In this document: piece by piece, positions 39,006 through 50,294 of the stretch
How the letters are laid out: every line of letters starts with the position of its first letter
Numbering within the stretch: position 1 is the stretch's first letter
Source of the DNA: Colwellia sp. Arc7-D
Lineage (GTDB): Bacteria > Pseudomonadota > Gammaproteobacteria > Enterobacterales > Alteromonadaceae
Direction of reading: 5' to 3'
Assembly (NCBI RefSeq): GCF_003061515.1
Contig: NZ_CP028924.1
Location: 4,154,001-4,218,000, forward strand
Length of the DNA stretch: 64,000 nt
Notes under the pieces: model-generated
What the model saw: the letters and a program-made list of their open reading frames with translations, nothing else
Databases searched by the model: none
What the model was told of the DNA's origin: nothing
Program-made: the position numbers and the translations under genes

Positions 39006-41624
39006 CTATGCTCGATACATAGCAACAACATTGTTTTCAACTTTAGCTTTTTCAATTTTTCCTGGTCGGCTAATATGATAACCCTGACCAAATTCACAAC
39101 CTACATTTTGCAGCTTTTTCAACATAACTTCAGACTCAATGCCTTCAGCCACTAAACGGTAGCCAAATTTTGTACCTAATTCATGTAACGCTTTCACTAA
39201 TGAAAGGTTTTTATCACTTTTGTTTATCGAACGGATAAAGCTACGGTCGAGTTTAATAAACTCAAACGGATAGTTATGTAAAAAATTAAAAGAGGATAAG
39301 CCTGCGCCGTAATCATCTAAAGCTAATTTAACACCAAACTCTTTAAGTTTTCGTAAACCCTTAAGTGCTAATTCGGTATGTCGAGAAAAAGCAGACTCGT
39401 TAAATTCCAAAATAAGTCGCTCTGGCTCTATGGTATTATTGCTAATCAGTCCCATCAGCTTGGTTAATTGATTCGCTTGTATTAAATGACGTCCTGAGAG
39501 GTTAATACCAATATAAGCATGTTTATATTCTTCAGATTGTTTCCACAGTTTTAGTTGCGCACAAACTTCTTCAATAACCCATGTTTCTATATCCAAAATC
39601 ATACCAGTTTCTTCTGCCATAAAAAGAAACTCACTAGGTGTTAATAAGCCTTTAGTTGGATGATTCCAACGTAAAAGCACTTCAAAACCTAAAGTTTTTG
39701 TTGAGCTTAAATCTGAAATTTTTTGATAATGTAATTCAAACTCTTTGCTTTTTATTGCCTGTCTAAGCTCTTGTTCAAGTGTCATGCTCGCAATGATTTT
39801 TTCTCGCATACTATCATCAAAGAAAACGTATCGACCGCGACCTAAACTTTTTGCTTGATACATAGCCGCATCAGCATCACGTAGTATTTCATTAGCATCT
39901 TTATAGCTAACGCGACTTTGCGCGATACCTATGCTGGCGTTTGAATATAAGGTATGGCCATTAAGTTCAAAGGGTTGTGCAATTGATGTGATGATACGAG
40001 TAGCAATTTCTTCAATATCATCAGGTGATTGCAACGAATCAAGTAACACGACAAACTCATCGCCACCTAATCTTGCCAAAATATCATTATCACGAACACA
40101 ATCTCGTAACCTTCTTGAAATTTCAATTAAGAACTGATCACCAGCATGATGACCCAAGGTGTCATTAATCATCTTAAATCGATCTAAATCAATAAACAAA
40201 ACTGCAAACCTATGATTTGGATGACGTTTTAAGTGTCGAATAGTATAGGTTAATCGATCTGAAAACATTGCTCGATTGGGTAGCTCTGTTAAGGCATCGT
40301 GATGAGCTTCATGATATAAACGCGCTTCTGCTTTTCGTCTTTCTTCAATTTGCATACGCAAATTTAGGTTAGTTGCTTGCAGTTCCTCTGTACGTTTATT
40401 AATAATTTTCTCAAGTGCTTCATGGCTTTGTAGCGCTTGTTGTTGAACTTTTTGTCGTATAATCTCAATCGCAATATGGTGACTAACAAAGCGAAGTAGC
40501 TCAAGATCTTTATTCTGATAAGCATCTTTATCTTGATAATGTTGAATGGCTATAACACCAAAAACTTCCCCATGGTCAGATAACGGTGCGGCCAAAAAAG
40601 CCTGAGGTAATTTATCTTCAGGATAGGGTTGAGTAAACGCAGATTGAGTAACTTCACCTTGCTCTGCTAATGTGTATATCATTCCATCACTCAGCAGTAT
40701 CGGTTTGCCCGTTTTTATCGGCATTTCGGAAAGACCGTCACTAAGTTTGCGTGTTTTTGGTTGTGCTAATTTTTCATCACAATAATAGGGAAACGCTAAT
40801 TGACTTTTATCATCTGACAATAGTGCAATATAAAAATTTTTGGCTGGTAAAAGTTTACTTACTTCTCGATGCAATGCTTGATAAAACTCGTCTATATCAT
40901 ATGATTTAGCCGTTAGCTCAGAAATATTAAGTAAGACTTGATGCGCTCTAACCGCTAACTGTCTTTCAGCAATTTCACTCTGTAATTGCTGATTCGTTTG
41001 CGTTAATTTAACTGTGCGTTGGTGAATACTTGACGTTAATAACTCTCTACTGCGAACACGATCGATTGCTGTAACTAAATGTTCAGCAATACCTTCTAAT
41101 ATTTGACAATCTCTTGCAGAAAAACTTAATGCCTCATCGTAACTTTGTAAGGCGATAACACCAATAATATTTCCGTTTCTTTTAAGTGGCACACCTAACC
41201 AGTCTTTAAATTCGGAGCCATACAATACAATTTCATCAGCGTTCGCAAGGTTTAATCGCATACTTTCCGAGCAATGAACTGGCTGTTGACGCAATAACAC
41301 TAACCCCGAAAGGCTTTTTCGCCAATGAGTGAGATCAACTTGTTCGCACAAACCTTTTTCTAATGGGTTATGACAATGAGTTAATTGTAATTCGTCAGAT
41401 GAGTTTAAAAGGGCTATATGAAAACTGTCAGTAACCAACAAGGTTTTAATTACGGATTCAAGGGCGTGATAAAACGCATTCATATCAGTTATTGAACTGG
41501 CTAATTCAGACAGTTGTAACAACCCTGATTGCATGGTTTTAATTTGTCGATATTTATTAAGTAACCGCTTTAATCTAGGAAGTTGACGTACCGCTTGTGT
41601 AGTTTCCGTCGCAGGAAATACCAT
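39006..41624 (-). CDS. GAF-GAF-GGDEF-EAL dual c-di-GMP protein
   Basis: 872 residues, cytosolic. Two GAF domains (about 45-190 and 225-390), each followed by a coiled coil, lead to GGDEF (about 435-595) and EAL (about 610-860) domains. The GGDEF site is intact (LGGDEF) and has an I-site RDND five residues before it. The EAL signature reads EVL, but the other catalytic residues are present: Asn in GINLSG, Glu in LEFNES, Asp pair in ALDDYGAG, Lys in FIKLDRS and Glu in VAEGIES. Both synthesis and hydrolysis are therefore possible; the GAF domains may decide direction. It is convergent with the unknown secreted gene and insulated upstream by two terminators. Confidence 0.93.
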   Translation of the reverse strand: MVFPATETTQAVRQLPRLKRLLNKYRQIKTMQSGLLQLSELASSITDMNAFYHALESVIKTLLVTDSFHIALLNSSDELQLTHCHNPLEKGLCEQVDLTHWRKSLSGLVLLRQQPVHCSESMRLNLANADEIVLYGSEFKDWLGVPLKRNGNIIGVIALQSYDEALSFSARDCQILEGIAEHLVTAIDRVRSRELLTSSIHQRTVKLTQTNQQLQSEIAERQLAVRAHQVLLNISELTAKSYDIDEFYQALHREVSKLLPAKNFYIALLSDDKSQLAFPYYCDEKLAQPKTRKLSDGLSEMPIKTGKPILLSDGMIYTLAEQGEVTQSAFTQPYPEDKLPQAFLAAPLSDHGEVFGVIAIQHYQDKDAYQNKDLELLRFVSHHIAIEIIRQKVQQQALQSHEALEKIINKRTEELQATNLNLRMQIEERRKAEARLYHEAHHDALTELPNRAMFSDRLTYTIRHLKRHPNHRFAVLFIDLDRFKMINDTLGHHAGDQFLIEISRRLRDCVRDNDILARLGGDEFVVLLDSLQSPDDIEEIATRIITSIAQPFELNGHTLYSNASIGIAQSRVSYKDANEILRDADAAMYQAKSLGRGRYVFFDDSMREKIIASMTLEQELRQAIKSKEFELHYQKISDLSSTKTLGFEVLLRWNHPTKGLLTPSEFLFMAEETGMILDIETWVIEEVCAQLKLWKQSEEYKHAYIGINLSGRHLIQANQLTKLMGLISNNTIEPERLILEFNESAFSRHTELALKGLRKLKEFGVKLALDDYGAGLSSFNFLHNYPFEFIKLDRSFIRSINKSDKNLSLVKALHELGTKFGYRLVAEGIESEVMLKKLQNVGCEFGQGYHISRPGKIEKAKVENNVVAMYRA

Positions 41625-41768
41625 GGTGTAAATTCCATTTTTTTATTATTAGTATTATTTTTATACGACTAGTCTAACAAAATAAAATTGATTAGCTAGA
41701 CCTTAGCGTAATTTATTCAATGTCATCCATCGCATTAAGTTAATTTATTAAGAGGTTAGTGATAAAAA

Positions 41769-41806
41769 ACACTTGAACTAATAGCTTAATCCATTAGTTC
41801 AAGTGT
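41769..41806 (-). terminator. Second terminator downstream of rpoH
   Basis: Perfect 14-bp stem (ACACTTGAACTAAT/ATTAGTTCAAGTGT) with a 10-nt loop. On the minus strand it is followed by six T. It lies between rpoH and the GGDEF-EAL gene. Confidence 0.88.
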
Positions 41807-41846
41807 AAGTTATTTATACTTGTTTAGATTAATTTTAGACATAAAA

Positions 41847-41866
41847 AAACCGGCAGAAGCCGGTTT
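41847..41866 (-). terminator. First terminator downstream of rpoH
   Basis: GC-rich stem AAACCGGC/GCCGGTTT with a 4-nt loop and a T run on the minus strand, 20 nt after the rpoH stop. Confidence 0.92.
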
Positions 41867-41886
41867 AAAATAAATAGATTTTCGAG

Positions 41887-42750
41887 CTATGTAGCCATTG
41901 CACCTTTTAATTTAGCCAGTGCATTTTTCTCTAATTGGCGAACACGTTCAGCTGATATTTCATATTTATTCGCTAACTCTTGTAAAGTTGACTTATCATC
42001 AAGTAACCAACGAGTACGAATAATATCTTGGCTGCGATCGTCAAGACCAACTAAGGCATTACTTAGCCTTTTATTAGCATGTTGCTCCCAGTTCGAATCT
42101 TCTACTTCTGTAGCAAGATCAGATTGCTTATCTTCTAGATATTGCGCTGGAGAATATGTGCTTGCACTAGCGTTATCATCATCGTCAGTTGATAACTCAA
42201 AGGCTTGGTCCTGGTTACTCATACGAGATTCCATTTCCAAAACATCTTTAGTCGTAACACCAAGTGTTTCAGCTACGTTACTAACTTCTTCATGACTAAA
42301 CCAACCTAAACGCTTTTTATTTTTACGTAAGTTAAAAAATAATTTTCGTTGTGCTTTAGTTGTAGCAACTTTAACTATGCGCCAGTTTTTTAGTACAAAC
42401 TCATGAATTTCAGCTTTAATCCAGTGCACAGCAAAAGATACTAGGCGAACACCAACTTCAGGATTAAAACGTTTTACCGCTTTCATCAGTCCGATATTAC
42501 CTTCCTGAATTAAATCAGCTTGTGGTAAGCCGTAGCCTGCATAGCCCTTAGCAACATGAATAACAAAACGAAGATGCGACATAATTAATTCTTGTGCCGC
42601 TTTTAAATCATTTTCAGAATATAAACGAGTTGCTAACTCATGCTCTTTTTCCGCCGTCAGCATTGGAATGCTATACGAAGATTGCACGTATGCTTCAATG
42701 CTGCCACTTTTAGGAACAGTTAACGCCATTGATTGCATTGATTCACTCAT
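41887..42750 (-). CDS. rpoH: RNA polymerase heat-shock sigma factor (sigma-32)
   Basis: Directs transcription of heat-shock genes. 287 residues against 284 in E. coli. Present are region 1.2/2 ([49 protein letters not shown]) and the RpoH box [14 protein letters not shown]. The region 4 helix-turn-helix includes [21 protein letters not shown]. It lies downstream of ftsYEX on the same strand with a 270-nt gap, which leaves room for its own promoters and the 5' RNA thermosensor region known in E. coli. Two terminators follow. Confidence 0.97.
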   Translation of the reverse strand: MSESMQSMALTVPKSGSIEAYVQSSYSIPMLTAEKEHELATRLYSENDLKAAQELIMSHLRFVIHVAKGYAGYGLPQADLIQEGNIGLMKAVKRFNPEVGVRLVSFAVHWIKAEIHEFVLKNWRIVKVATTKAQRKLFFNLRKNKKRLGWFSHEEVSNVAETLGVTTKDVLEMESRMSNQDQAFELSTDDDDNASASTYSPAQYLEDKQSDLATEVEDSNWEQHANKRLSNALVGLDDRSQDIIRTRWLLDDKSTLQELANKYEISAERVRQLEKNALAKLKGAMAT

Positions 42751-43020
42751 TTAATAACTCCTCTATCTAAATCTAATCTACTCGTGATAATAACATATTT
42801 ACGCAAACCACCTCAAGATACAGATTTAGTGGTAAATAATAGGGGTGTATGACCGATCATCACGATTTTAATAGGTCAACATTAGCTTAGAAGACAGTGG
42901 TAAACAACACTCTCTTTCAATTTTTTTGTCAACAAACTGTTAAACTTTGTCACCAATATAAAAATTAGCATTAATAACAAGGTGATATAAAGCCTGCAAA
43001 GACTTATAAAACCATAACAA

Positions 43021-43995
43021 CTAATCTGCAGTTGGTTCAATCGCTCGTATATGTTGTCGTACAGAAATAAAGCTACCCAATAAACCTAGGCCTATCGCGG
43101 TCGACTGCAAAATAATTAATTCATTAAAAGATAAGCCCGCCAGTACAAATTGGCTTTGATATAGATCGGTTAACTGACGTAATGCGCCAGAAAGATAGCT
43201 GGCTAAAATAGCCACACAAATACTGGCGACAAAGCCACCTAGTACTCCATACCATACACCAGCGTATAAGAAGGGTCGTTGTATAAAGCTGTCGGTCGCG
43301 CCCACTAATTTCATTACCGCTATCGCATCTTTTTGATGAAGTATTGCCAAGCGAATAGTATTGCCAATAATTAAAACCACTGACAAACATAATAATAGTG
43401 CAATACCAAGCACAACGTCTTCAATGAGCTCCGCCATAGCTTGCAAGCGCGTTAACCATTCTAAATCGAGCTTACCTTGGTCAACACCACGTTCTTGCTC
43501 TAATTTAAGTAACAATTCTCGAGCAGCTTGGGCTTGGCTAAAGCGTTGTGTTGGCGTGACTAATAATGTCGCAGGTAAGGGGTTATCATCTAAATATTCT
43601 AAGGCTTGACCAAAACCAGAACTAATCTTAAATTCCGTTAATGCCTGTTCAGCCGAAATATAAACAACATTAGCTACTTCAGGGTAAAGCTGAATACGTT
43701 GTACAAGGCTTTGTGCTGCTTTATCAGGAGTCGATAGTTTTAAAAACAAAGTGATTTCGGAGGCAGAGTCCCACTGATCCGTAACCGTTTGAGTGTTTTT
43801 AACAAATAAATGTAAAGTTGCGGGTAAGGTTAAGCTAATACCTAAAACAAGCACCGTCATCACCGAGGTAAAAGGTGTCCGCCACAAGTCACCTAAGCTA
43901 CCTATTGCTTGTTGTAAGTGCCTTAGTACCCTATCGGTAAAGCGTGCAGTCCAGTTTAAGTGTTGGCCTTTATGGCGCGTGTCGTTAGCTGCCAT
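43021..43995 (-). CDS. ftsX: Cell-division protein FtsX
   Basis: ABC-transporter-like membrane partner of FtsE, coupling divisome constriction to peptidoglycan hydrolase activation. The frame is open to 44034, but ATG 43995 is chosen: it overlaps the last 11 nt of ftsE with GGGTG upstream and gives 324 residues. There are four membrane helices (about 40-60, 190-215, 240-265 and 290-310), a large periplasmic loop between helices 1 and 2, and the conserved MKLVGATDSFIQRPF segment. Second member of ftsYEX. Confidence 0.94.
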   Translation of the reverse strand: MAANDTRHKGQHLNWTARFTDRVLRHLQQAIGSLGDLWRTPFTSVMTVLVLGISLTLPATLHLFVKNTQTVTDQWDSASEITLFLKLSTPDKAAQSLVQRIQLYPEVANVVYISAEQALTEFKISSGFGQALEYLDDNPLPATLLVTPTQRFSQAQAARELLLKLEQERGVDQGKLDLEWLTRLQAMAELIEDVVLGIALLLCLSVVLIIGNTIRLAILHQKDAIAVMKLVGATDSFIQRPFLYAGVWYGVLGGFVASICVAILASYLSGALRQLTDLYQSQFVLAGLSFNELIILQSTAIGLGLLGSFISVRQHIRAIEPTAD

Positions 43996-44686
43996 TGTGT
44001 TCACCCATTGCTTGTAGCCCATCAACAATACCATCGGTAATCATATGCCCTTGCTTTAGGGTGAGTGTTCTATATTTCATTCGAGCAATAAGCCCTAGAT
44101 CATGAGTAGCAATGAGCACACTAACGCCCATATCATTGAACTCTTCAAATAACCGGATAATATCTAACGACAATTTCGGGTCTAAATTACCCGTTGGCTC
44201 ATCGGCTAATAAAATGGGGGGCTTGTTAACAATAGCTCGTGCAATACCTACACGCTGTTGCTCCCCACCTGAAAGCATATTCGGAAAACACTTTAATTTA
44301 CTGGTTAAATGAACTTTATCAAGCGCGGCCTCAACACGTTTACGCGTTTCTTTTTGGCTGTAACCTTCAATAATCAGGGGGAGTGCTACGTTTTCAAATA
44401 CGGTGCGATCGGCTAATAGATTATGATTTTGAAATATCATGCCAATACCACGTCGAACATAAGGTATTTGTGAGTATTTAATAGTAGATAATTCAGTGCC
44501 GTTTATTTCAATGCTTCCAGTACTGGGCTTTTCCATCATACTCATGAGCTTCAATAAAGTACTTTTACCTGCCCCAGAGTGACCCGTTAAAAACGCCATT
44601 TCACCGGGAGCAATAGTAAAGCTCACTTTTTTAAGTGCTAAAAATCCTCCTGGATAAGTTTTGCTAACGTCATTAAATCGGATCAT
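43985..44686 (-). CDS. ftsE: Cell-division ATP-binding protein FtsE
   Basis: ABC ATPase of the FtsEX complex. 233 residues. Walker [11 protein letters not shown]-loop FQNHNLL, signature [14 protein letters not shown], Walker [13 protein letters not shown] and the switch His in IATHD are all present. It overlaps ftsX by 11 nt and follows ftsY by 17 nt. Confidence 0.97.
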   Translation of the reverse strand: MIRFNDVSKTYPGGFLALKKVSFTIAPGEMAFLTGHSGAGKSTLLKLMSMMEKPSTGSIEINGTELSTIKYSQIPYVRRGIGMIFQNHNLLADRTVFENVALPLIIEGYSQKETRKRVEAALDKVHLTSKLKCFPNMLSGGEQQRVGIARAIVNKPPILLADEPTGNLDPKLSLDIIRLFEEFNDMGVSVLIATHDLGLIARMKYRTLTLKQGHMITDGIVDGLQAMGEHNGS

Positions 44687-44703
44687 ATTAAATCTTATCT
44701 TTC

Positions 44704-45906
<1,203 letters not shown>

Positions 45907-46082
45907 AAATGTATTTACAATATTAGTTGGATGTATGAGTTTACTACTAAAATCATTTGACTAGAATAGGTTCAAAGGTGAACAATTCCTAAGATCAAGT
46001 TGGTATTCGTGAGTAAACAAGGATAAAATTATCGATATAGTATCACCTAACCTGCCGACAAAAAACAAAAGCTGTTTAAGTT

Positions 46083-46673
46083 ATGAGCAAAGTCAAAAAA
46101 CAATCTGATAAAAATGCCCCTAAAGGCCAAATTCGCATCATTGCAGGTCAATTTCGTGGGCGAAAATTGCCCGTATTAATGGCAGATGGTTTACGGCCAA
46201 CCACTGATAGAGTGAAAGAAACCGTATTTAATTGGCTAATGCCTTATATTCAAGACGCTAATTGCTTAGATTGCTTTGCCGGGTCTGGCGGATTAGGCTT
46301 TGAAGCCATATCACGTGGTGCAAGTGCTGTAACATTAGTCGAATTAAATAAACTTGCAGCCCAGCAGTTAAAAGACAATAAAGCACTTCTCAAAGCAGAT
46401 AATATTCAAGTTATTCAGCAAAATGCTTTAGATTTTTTACACAATAACCAACAGAGTTATTCGTTAGTGTTTATTGATCCACCTTTTAGAAAGGGCTTAG
46501 CGCAACAAACAGCTCAATTGTTAAGTGAAAAAGGTTTAACGGATGATGCCTTAATATATGTTGAGATGGAAACTGATCATAATACGCAAATAATGCCAAG
46601 CCACTGGCAACTGCTAAAAGAGAAAGTTGCCGGGCAAGTTGTTTATCGACTTTATCAGAATAGTGCGGATTGA
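46083..46673 (+). CDS. rsmD: 16S rRNA (guanine(966)-N2)-methyltransferase RsmD
   Basis: Methylates G966 of 16S rRNA in the 30S subunit. 196 residues. RPTTDRVKETVFNWL near residue 40, the AdoMet motif LDCFAGSGGLGFEA and the catalytic DPPF motif in FIDPPFRKG are diagnostic. It is divergent from ftsY, as in E. coli. Confidence 0.96.
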   Translation: MSKVKKQSDKNAPKGQIRIIAGQFRGRKLPVLMADGLRPTTDRVKETVFNWLMPYIQDANCLDCFAGSGGLGFEAISRGASAVTLVELNKLAAQQLKDNKALLKADNIQVIQQNALDFLHNNQQSYSLVFIDPPFRKGLAQQTAQLLSEKGLTDDALIYVEMETDHNTQIMPSHWQLLKEKVAGQVVYRLYQNSAD

Positions 46674-46701
46674 ACTCAAAAGAGAGCACTGTAACTATTG
46701 C

Positions 46702-46733
46702 AATAATATAGCGATATAAGCCGCTATATTATT
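46702..46733. terminator. Bidirectional terminator between rsmD and the serine hydrolase gene
   Basis: Perfect 12-bp stem (AATAATATAGCG/CGCTATATTATT), 8-nt loop, followed by a T run on the plus strand. It lies between two convergent stop codons. Confidence 0.8.
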
Positions 46734-46744
46734 AATTTTTATAG

Positions 46745-48340
46745 TTAATGTGTAATAGCTTTAGGCTTTAGCATAAGATCATGAAAATCAAAGCTAAAAT
46801 CTGTCGATTCAGATACCGCCGTCATAGTGACAAAGTTAATGCTACCATCTGAATTTAGCTTGAAATTCACATAAGCATCCGCTTCTAAAGTACGGTCGTC
46901 CCAGCGAACAATAAAGGTGTTGTGCTGATAATGCACTAACTTACCAAGCAATGCCGGCGTATTAGCAAACTGCATGACCAAATCATCGTTCGTTAAACTA
47001 ATGGTAATTTCACCATACCAATTATCAACATAGCTTTGAGCATAATGAGCGAGTGATAAAGGGGGAGTTGAATTCTTATCAATATTTGCGGCTACTTTTG
47101 CTAACTGTGTTTTTTTCTTAGTGGTTTTTTCTCCCTGTAATTTCGCATAATGTTCAACCCAATCTTTTGCAGGCAACTCAAGATATTCGGTTAAAACTTG
47201 TTGAGATAATGCGTTAAGGGCAAATCCTGACTGCTGATTAGTTAAAATTATCATAGCTAAATTTTCTTCTGGCACCATCACCACTTTTGACACCATACCT
47301 AATATTCCTCCGGTATGTCGTACCACTTTGACCCCGTGATAATCTTTTACAAACCAACCTAAAGCATATGCATAAAAATGCGTTTTATCTTGCGCTGTTG
47401 TTTGTTGCGAAACAGGTAATAATGTACGTGCTTGCCACATCTCACGACTTTGCTGCTCACTAAAAAGTCTTAACGTTGTATCATCAACATCATATTGTCC
47501 GCGATTAAGCTGTGCTTTAAGCCATAACGACATATCATTTACACTAGATGCCACAGAGCCCGCAGAAGAAAATTGTTCTAAAAAGTTACCACCAACAACG
47601 TTTAACTCTCCGTCTAGAGGTACATGAGCACGAGCAACATTTTTATTGTTTTTGGCAATCAAAGAAAACTTAGCTCGGGTATTATTCATTCCTAATCGAT
47701 CGAAAATACGTGTTTGAATTACTTCTTGCCAAGGCTGTCCGGTTAGTTTTGCAATGATCTCTCCTGCAATAACATACATTAAATTATCGTAAGCAAATTC
47801 GCTACGAAAGCTCGATACTTGCGGTAAATACTTTAAACCTTTAATAACATCTTGGTTGGTAAGGGTGGTTTCAGGCCATATCATTAAATCGCCAGCACCT
47901 AACCCTAAACCACTGTTATGTGATAGCAAGTCGATGATTGTAAACTCACGCGTAACATAGGCATCGGGTAGTTGAAACTCTGGAATAATATCAATAACTT
48001 TTGTTTGCCAAGTTAACTTCCCTTCATCCACTAAGCCTGCCAATAACGCCGAGGTCATCGCTTTGGTATTTGACGCTATACCAAATAAGGTATCTGCATT
48101 TACTGGCGCTTTACTGCCGTGTTTAAGCACGCCAAAGCCCTTACTTAGCACCACCTCGTTATCTTTAATGATAGCGACAGCAATACCTGGCACTTGAAAA
48201 GTGCTCATGATTTTATGAACAGATGATTCAATACGCTCAATTTTATTACTATTACTAGCACTAAGCGTTTGTGCATTTACGTTCTGAAGTGTCGATAGCG
48301 CAATTAAGCCAGCACATAGCCCGATATAATTTAATTTCAT
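46745..48340 (-). CDS. Periplasmic serine hydrolase, class C beta-lactamase/PBP-like
   Basis: 531 residues. A signal peptide (about 1-23, ending NVNA) precedes a beta-lactamase-like domain (about 30-380) with the nucleophile motif SNTK (Ser90, Lys93), the YDN Tyr motif and HTGG in place of KTG. A C-terminal domain of about 120 residues (DUF3471-like, beta-rich, WYGEITISL) follows. Proteins of this layout are usually peptidases or esterases rather than resistance enzymes. The substrate is unknown. Monocistronic. Confidence 0.9.
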   Translation of the reverse strand: MKLNYIGLCAGLIALSTLQNVNAQTLSASNSNKIERIESSVHKIMSTFQVPGIAVAIIKDNEVVLSKGFGVLKHGSKAPVNADTLFGIASNTKAMTSALLAGLVDEGKLTWQTKVIDIIPEFQLPDAYVTREFTIIDLLSHNSGLGLGAGDLMIWPETTLTNQDVIKGLKYLPQVSSFRSEFAYDNLMYVIAGEIIAKLTGQPWQEVIQTRIFDRLGMNNTRAKFSLIAKNNKNVARAHVPLDGELNVVGGNFLEQFSSAGSVASSVNDMSLWLKAQLNRGQYDVDDTTLRLFSEQQSREMWQARTLLPVSQQTTAQDKTHFYAYALGWFVKDYHGVKVVRHTGGILGMVSKVVMVPEENLAMIILTNQQSGFALNALSQQVLTEYLELPAKDWVEHYAKLQGEKTTKKKTQLAKVAANIDKNSTPPLSLAHYAQSYVDNWYGEITISLTNDDLVMQFANTPALLGKLVHYQHNTFIVRWDDRTLEADAYVNFKLNSDGSINFVTMTAVSESTDFSFDFHDLMLKPKAITH

Positions 48341-48441
48341 CTAACTTCCTTGGTTGATTATTTGATCATTCATAAAAATCGGACACCTAAAATAACTTTA
48401 AATAAGCTTTTAAAACCTAAGTCCATTTTATAATAAAGAGA

Positions 48442-49404
48442 TTAAAGTGTGTGGCTTACATCGTCAACATCAAGTAATTCTGCTTGGTTAAAAACGGTTT
48501 GTGGCAGAATATAATTAGCAAAACTCACTAAATCATTATTACTTAAATGCTGTTGAAATAAAGACTTACTAATATATTCTTGAGGTAGATACTGACGCGT
48601 TAACTCACTAAAGTCAGTTTCGTTAACACTTAAAAGGTCAATCGACTTAGGTGCTAAAATACGTAAAAAGTCTGGCGCAAGTGCAATCAAGTTAATGTTA
48701 GCTTGAATACTGACATAACTACTGCTCGCTTGCGGCGTAATATGGATAGTTAAGTAATGCATGCCTTTAATGGCATTAATGGAGTAACCAAAAGGTTCAA
48801 AAACAAAGTCATCCAATATATAACCCGCTAGAAGTCGATCTAATTGTAAAAATTCTCTAATTTCATTAGCAGCTAAACCAAGGGTAGTAAGTTTATCAGA
48901 AGCTTTTTGGCAAATTTGGTAAGCGATTAACTCGTATGATTTATCTTCTTGGTTCAACTTAAAATGGGTATCTTGATTAAATATATAATTATGATGACCG
49001 TCTAATTCGCCAAATCGAAATGATTTACCTTTTACGTATTGTCCAAGCAAAGCAATATCATCACCAAAACTACTTAACTGGGCATGAGCGAAATACTCAT
49101 TTTTTCTTTGATAAGTGATCTGCTGAATTTTACTCATCCCGACTTGTTGAATAAAATATTCAACAGAATGTACTAAACGGGTATTGCCACAGGTAATAAT
49201 AAGTAGACGATCATGCCAAACAAATAAACTAGATTCCGATAGCAAAAATGCTTTACAGTCTTTATTTTCAATCGTTGATAATATTTTTGCATTACAACAT
49301 TGTACAAGTGCTTGCCAAAAATTTTCTTCGAGGTCAGCGATTAATGAAATTTGCGTGGCATCAATGATAATTTCAGCTTTCTTTTCTGAACCTTCAAAAA
49401 ACAA
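48442..49404 (-). CDS. S-adenosylmethionine decarboxylase, eukaryotic type (class 2)
   Basis: Pyruvoyl enzyme that makes decarboxylated AdoMet for spermidine synthesis. 320 residues, as in eukaryotic proenzymes (human 334) and unlike the roughly 264-residue E. coli SpeD. It matches the human enzyme at FFEGSEK (Glu4, Glu7), the self-cleavage site LSESSLFV (Glu57-Ser58, the pyruvoyl precursor), TCGNT (Cys72, human Cys82), FEPFGYSIN (Phe202, Ser208; human Phe223, Ser229) and TIHITP (His221, human His243). The ribose-binding Glu247 of human is Gln225 here. A TTG start is inferred, with GAGG 9 nt upstream. No spermidine synthase gene is adjacent. Confidence 0.88.
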   Translation of the reverse strand: MFFEGSEKKAEIIIDATQISLIADLEENFWQALVQCCNAKILSTIENKDCKAFLLSESSLFVWHDRLLIITCGNTRLVHSVEYFIQQVGMSKIQQITYQRKNEYFAHAQLSSFGDDIALLGQYVKGKSFRFGELDGHHNYIFNQDTHFKLNQEDKSYELIAYQICQKASDKLTTLGLAANEIREFLQLDRLLAGYILDDFVFEPFGYSINAIKGMHYLTIHITPQASSSYVSIQANINLIALAPDFLRILAPKSIDLLSVNETDFSELTRQYLPQEYISKSLFQQHLSNNDLVSFANYILPQTVFNQAELLDVDDVSHTL

Positions 49405-49476
49405 TTCATTTATCCTCGGTTATCTAGCTTTCAATTAATTCGACCAAGCGTTTTATAAATCAGTAAACGCATTTGA

Positions 49477-50094
49477 CTAGGCAGTGTTAATTTCTATACC
49501 TAGATTTGAAAGGCCTTCTTCTAATACCAAGGCTTTGGCTTTAACACAACTTGCCTTGTTTTCACTGGCTGATGTTAAGAAGTCAAATAACTCATTTTGT
49601 GTGGCAATTTCCCACTGCATTAATGGGTGTTCACGAATTTGCTGCTCTGAGATCATTATCTCGTCTTCTTCTGGCGTTATTTCGTCAATTTGCTGAGCTA
49701 AGCTCAACTCAACATAATAACTAACACTGTTTTCTGACAACTTACTCACGTTGATAAAACCATCGCTTTCAGGGTCTTGCATTGCTTGAAATAACGACAT
49801 TAATGCCATTGCACTATCAAGCGCAGGAAATACCCCTAAAAAATCAAATAATTCAGGATCAGGCACTTGTTCTTCAAGTTTTGCTATTTGGGCATCATAG
49901 TTAATTTTGCAACGGTTGGCTTTATCTAACCATTGCCAAATAAGGTCTAACTGATTTCTCAAAATCTTAAAATTACCAAACTCGGTATGCTCTGAAAACA
50001 TTTGATAATTTGGTATCATGCGCTCAAGTAATGCTGCACAAAATGCCACCTGTTGCCATTGGCTTAATTTATTAAAAGGTAGGTTTATCGACAC
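49477..50094 (-). CDS. YjaG family protein (DUF416)
   Basis: 205-residue soluble helical protein of the DUF416/YjaG family, function unknown. Recognised by the N-terminus LPFNKLSQWQQVAFCAALLERMIPNY and the FGVFPALDSAMAL-like segment (FLGVFPALDSAMALMSL). It has an acidic C-terminal half (TPEEDEI). It lies 72 nt upstream of the AdoMet decarboxylase gene on the same strand, so co-transcription is possible but no functional link is known. Confidence 0.85.
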   Translation of the reverse strand: MSINLPFNKLSQWQQVAFCAALLERMIPNYQMFSEHTEFGNFKILRNQLDLIWQWLDKANRCKINYDAQIAKLEEQVPDPELFDFLGVFPALDSAMALMSLFQAMQDPESDGFINVSKLSENSVSYYVELSLAQQIDEITPEEDEIMISEQQIREHPLMQWEIATQNELFDFLTSASENKASCVKAKALVLEEGLSNLGIEINTA

Positions 50095-50294
50095 GTAGAG
50101 TCTCGTTATTTAGATTGAAAAAGGAAGGTATTATATACCGATATACCATTAAGATGCGAGTTACATCAAGTTGCAAGCGCCCAGTTTAACCGGCATGTTT
50201 TTATCCATAATGAGTTCGTTAAAACGGTGGCATTAAAAATAGGGTTTATGAACGGATAAAAGTACTGTTTACAAAAATTACCCGTAGTTATCGC

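Noticed and set aside
46745..48340. Possible AmpC-type resistance beta-lactamase.
   Set aside because: 531 residues with a C-terminal extra domain and HTG instead of KTG fit the wider serine hydrolase/peptidase group, not a resistance enzyme.
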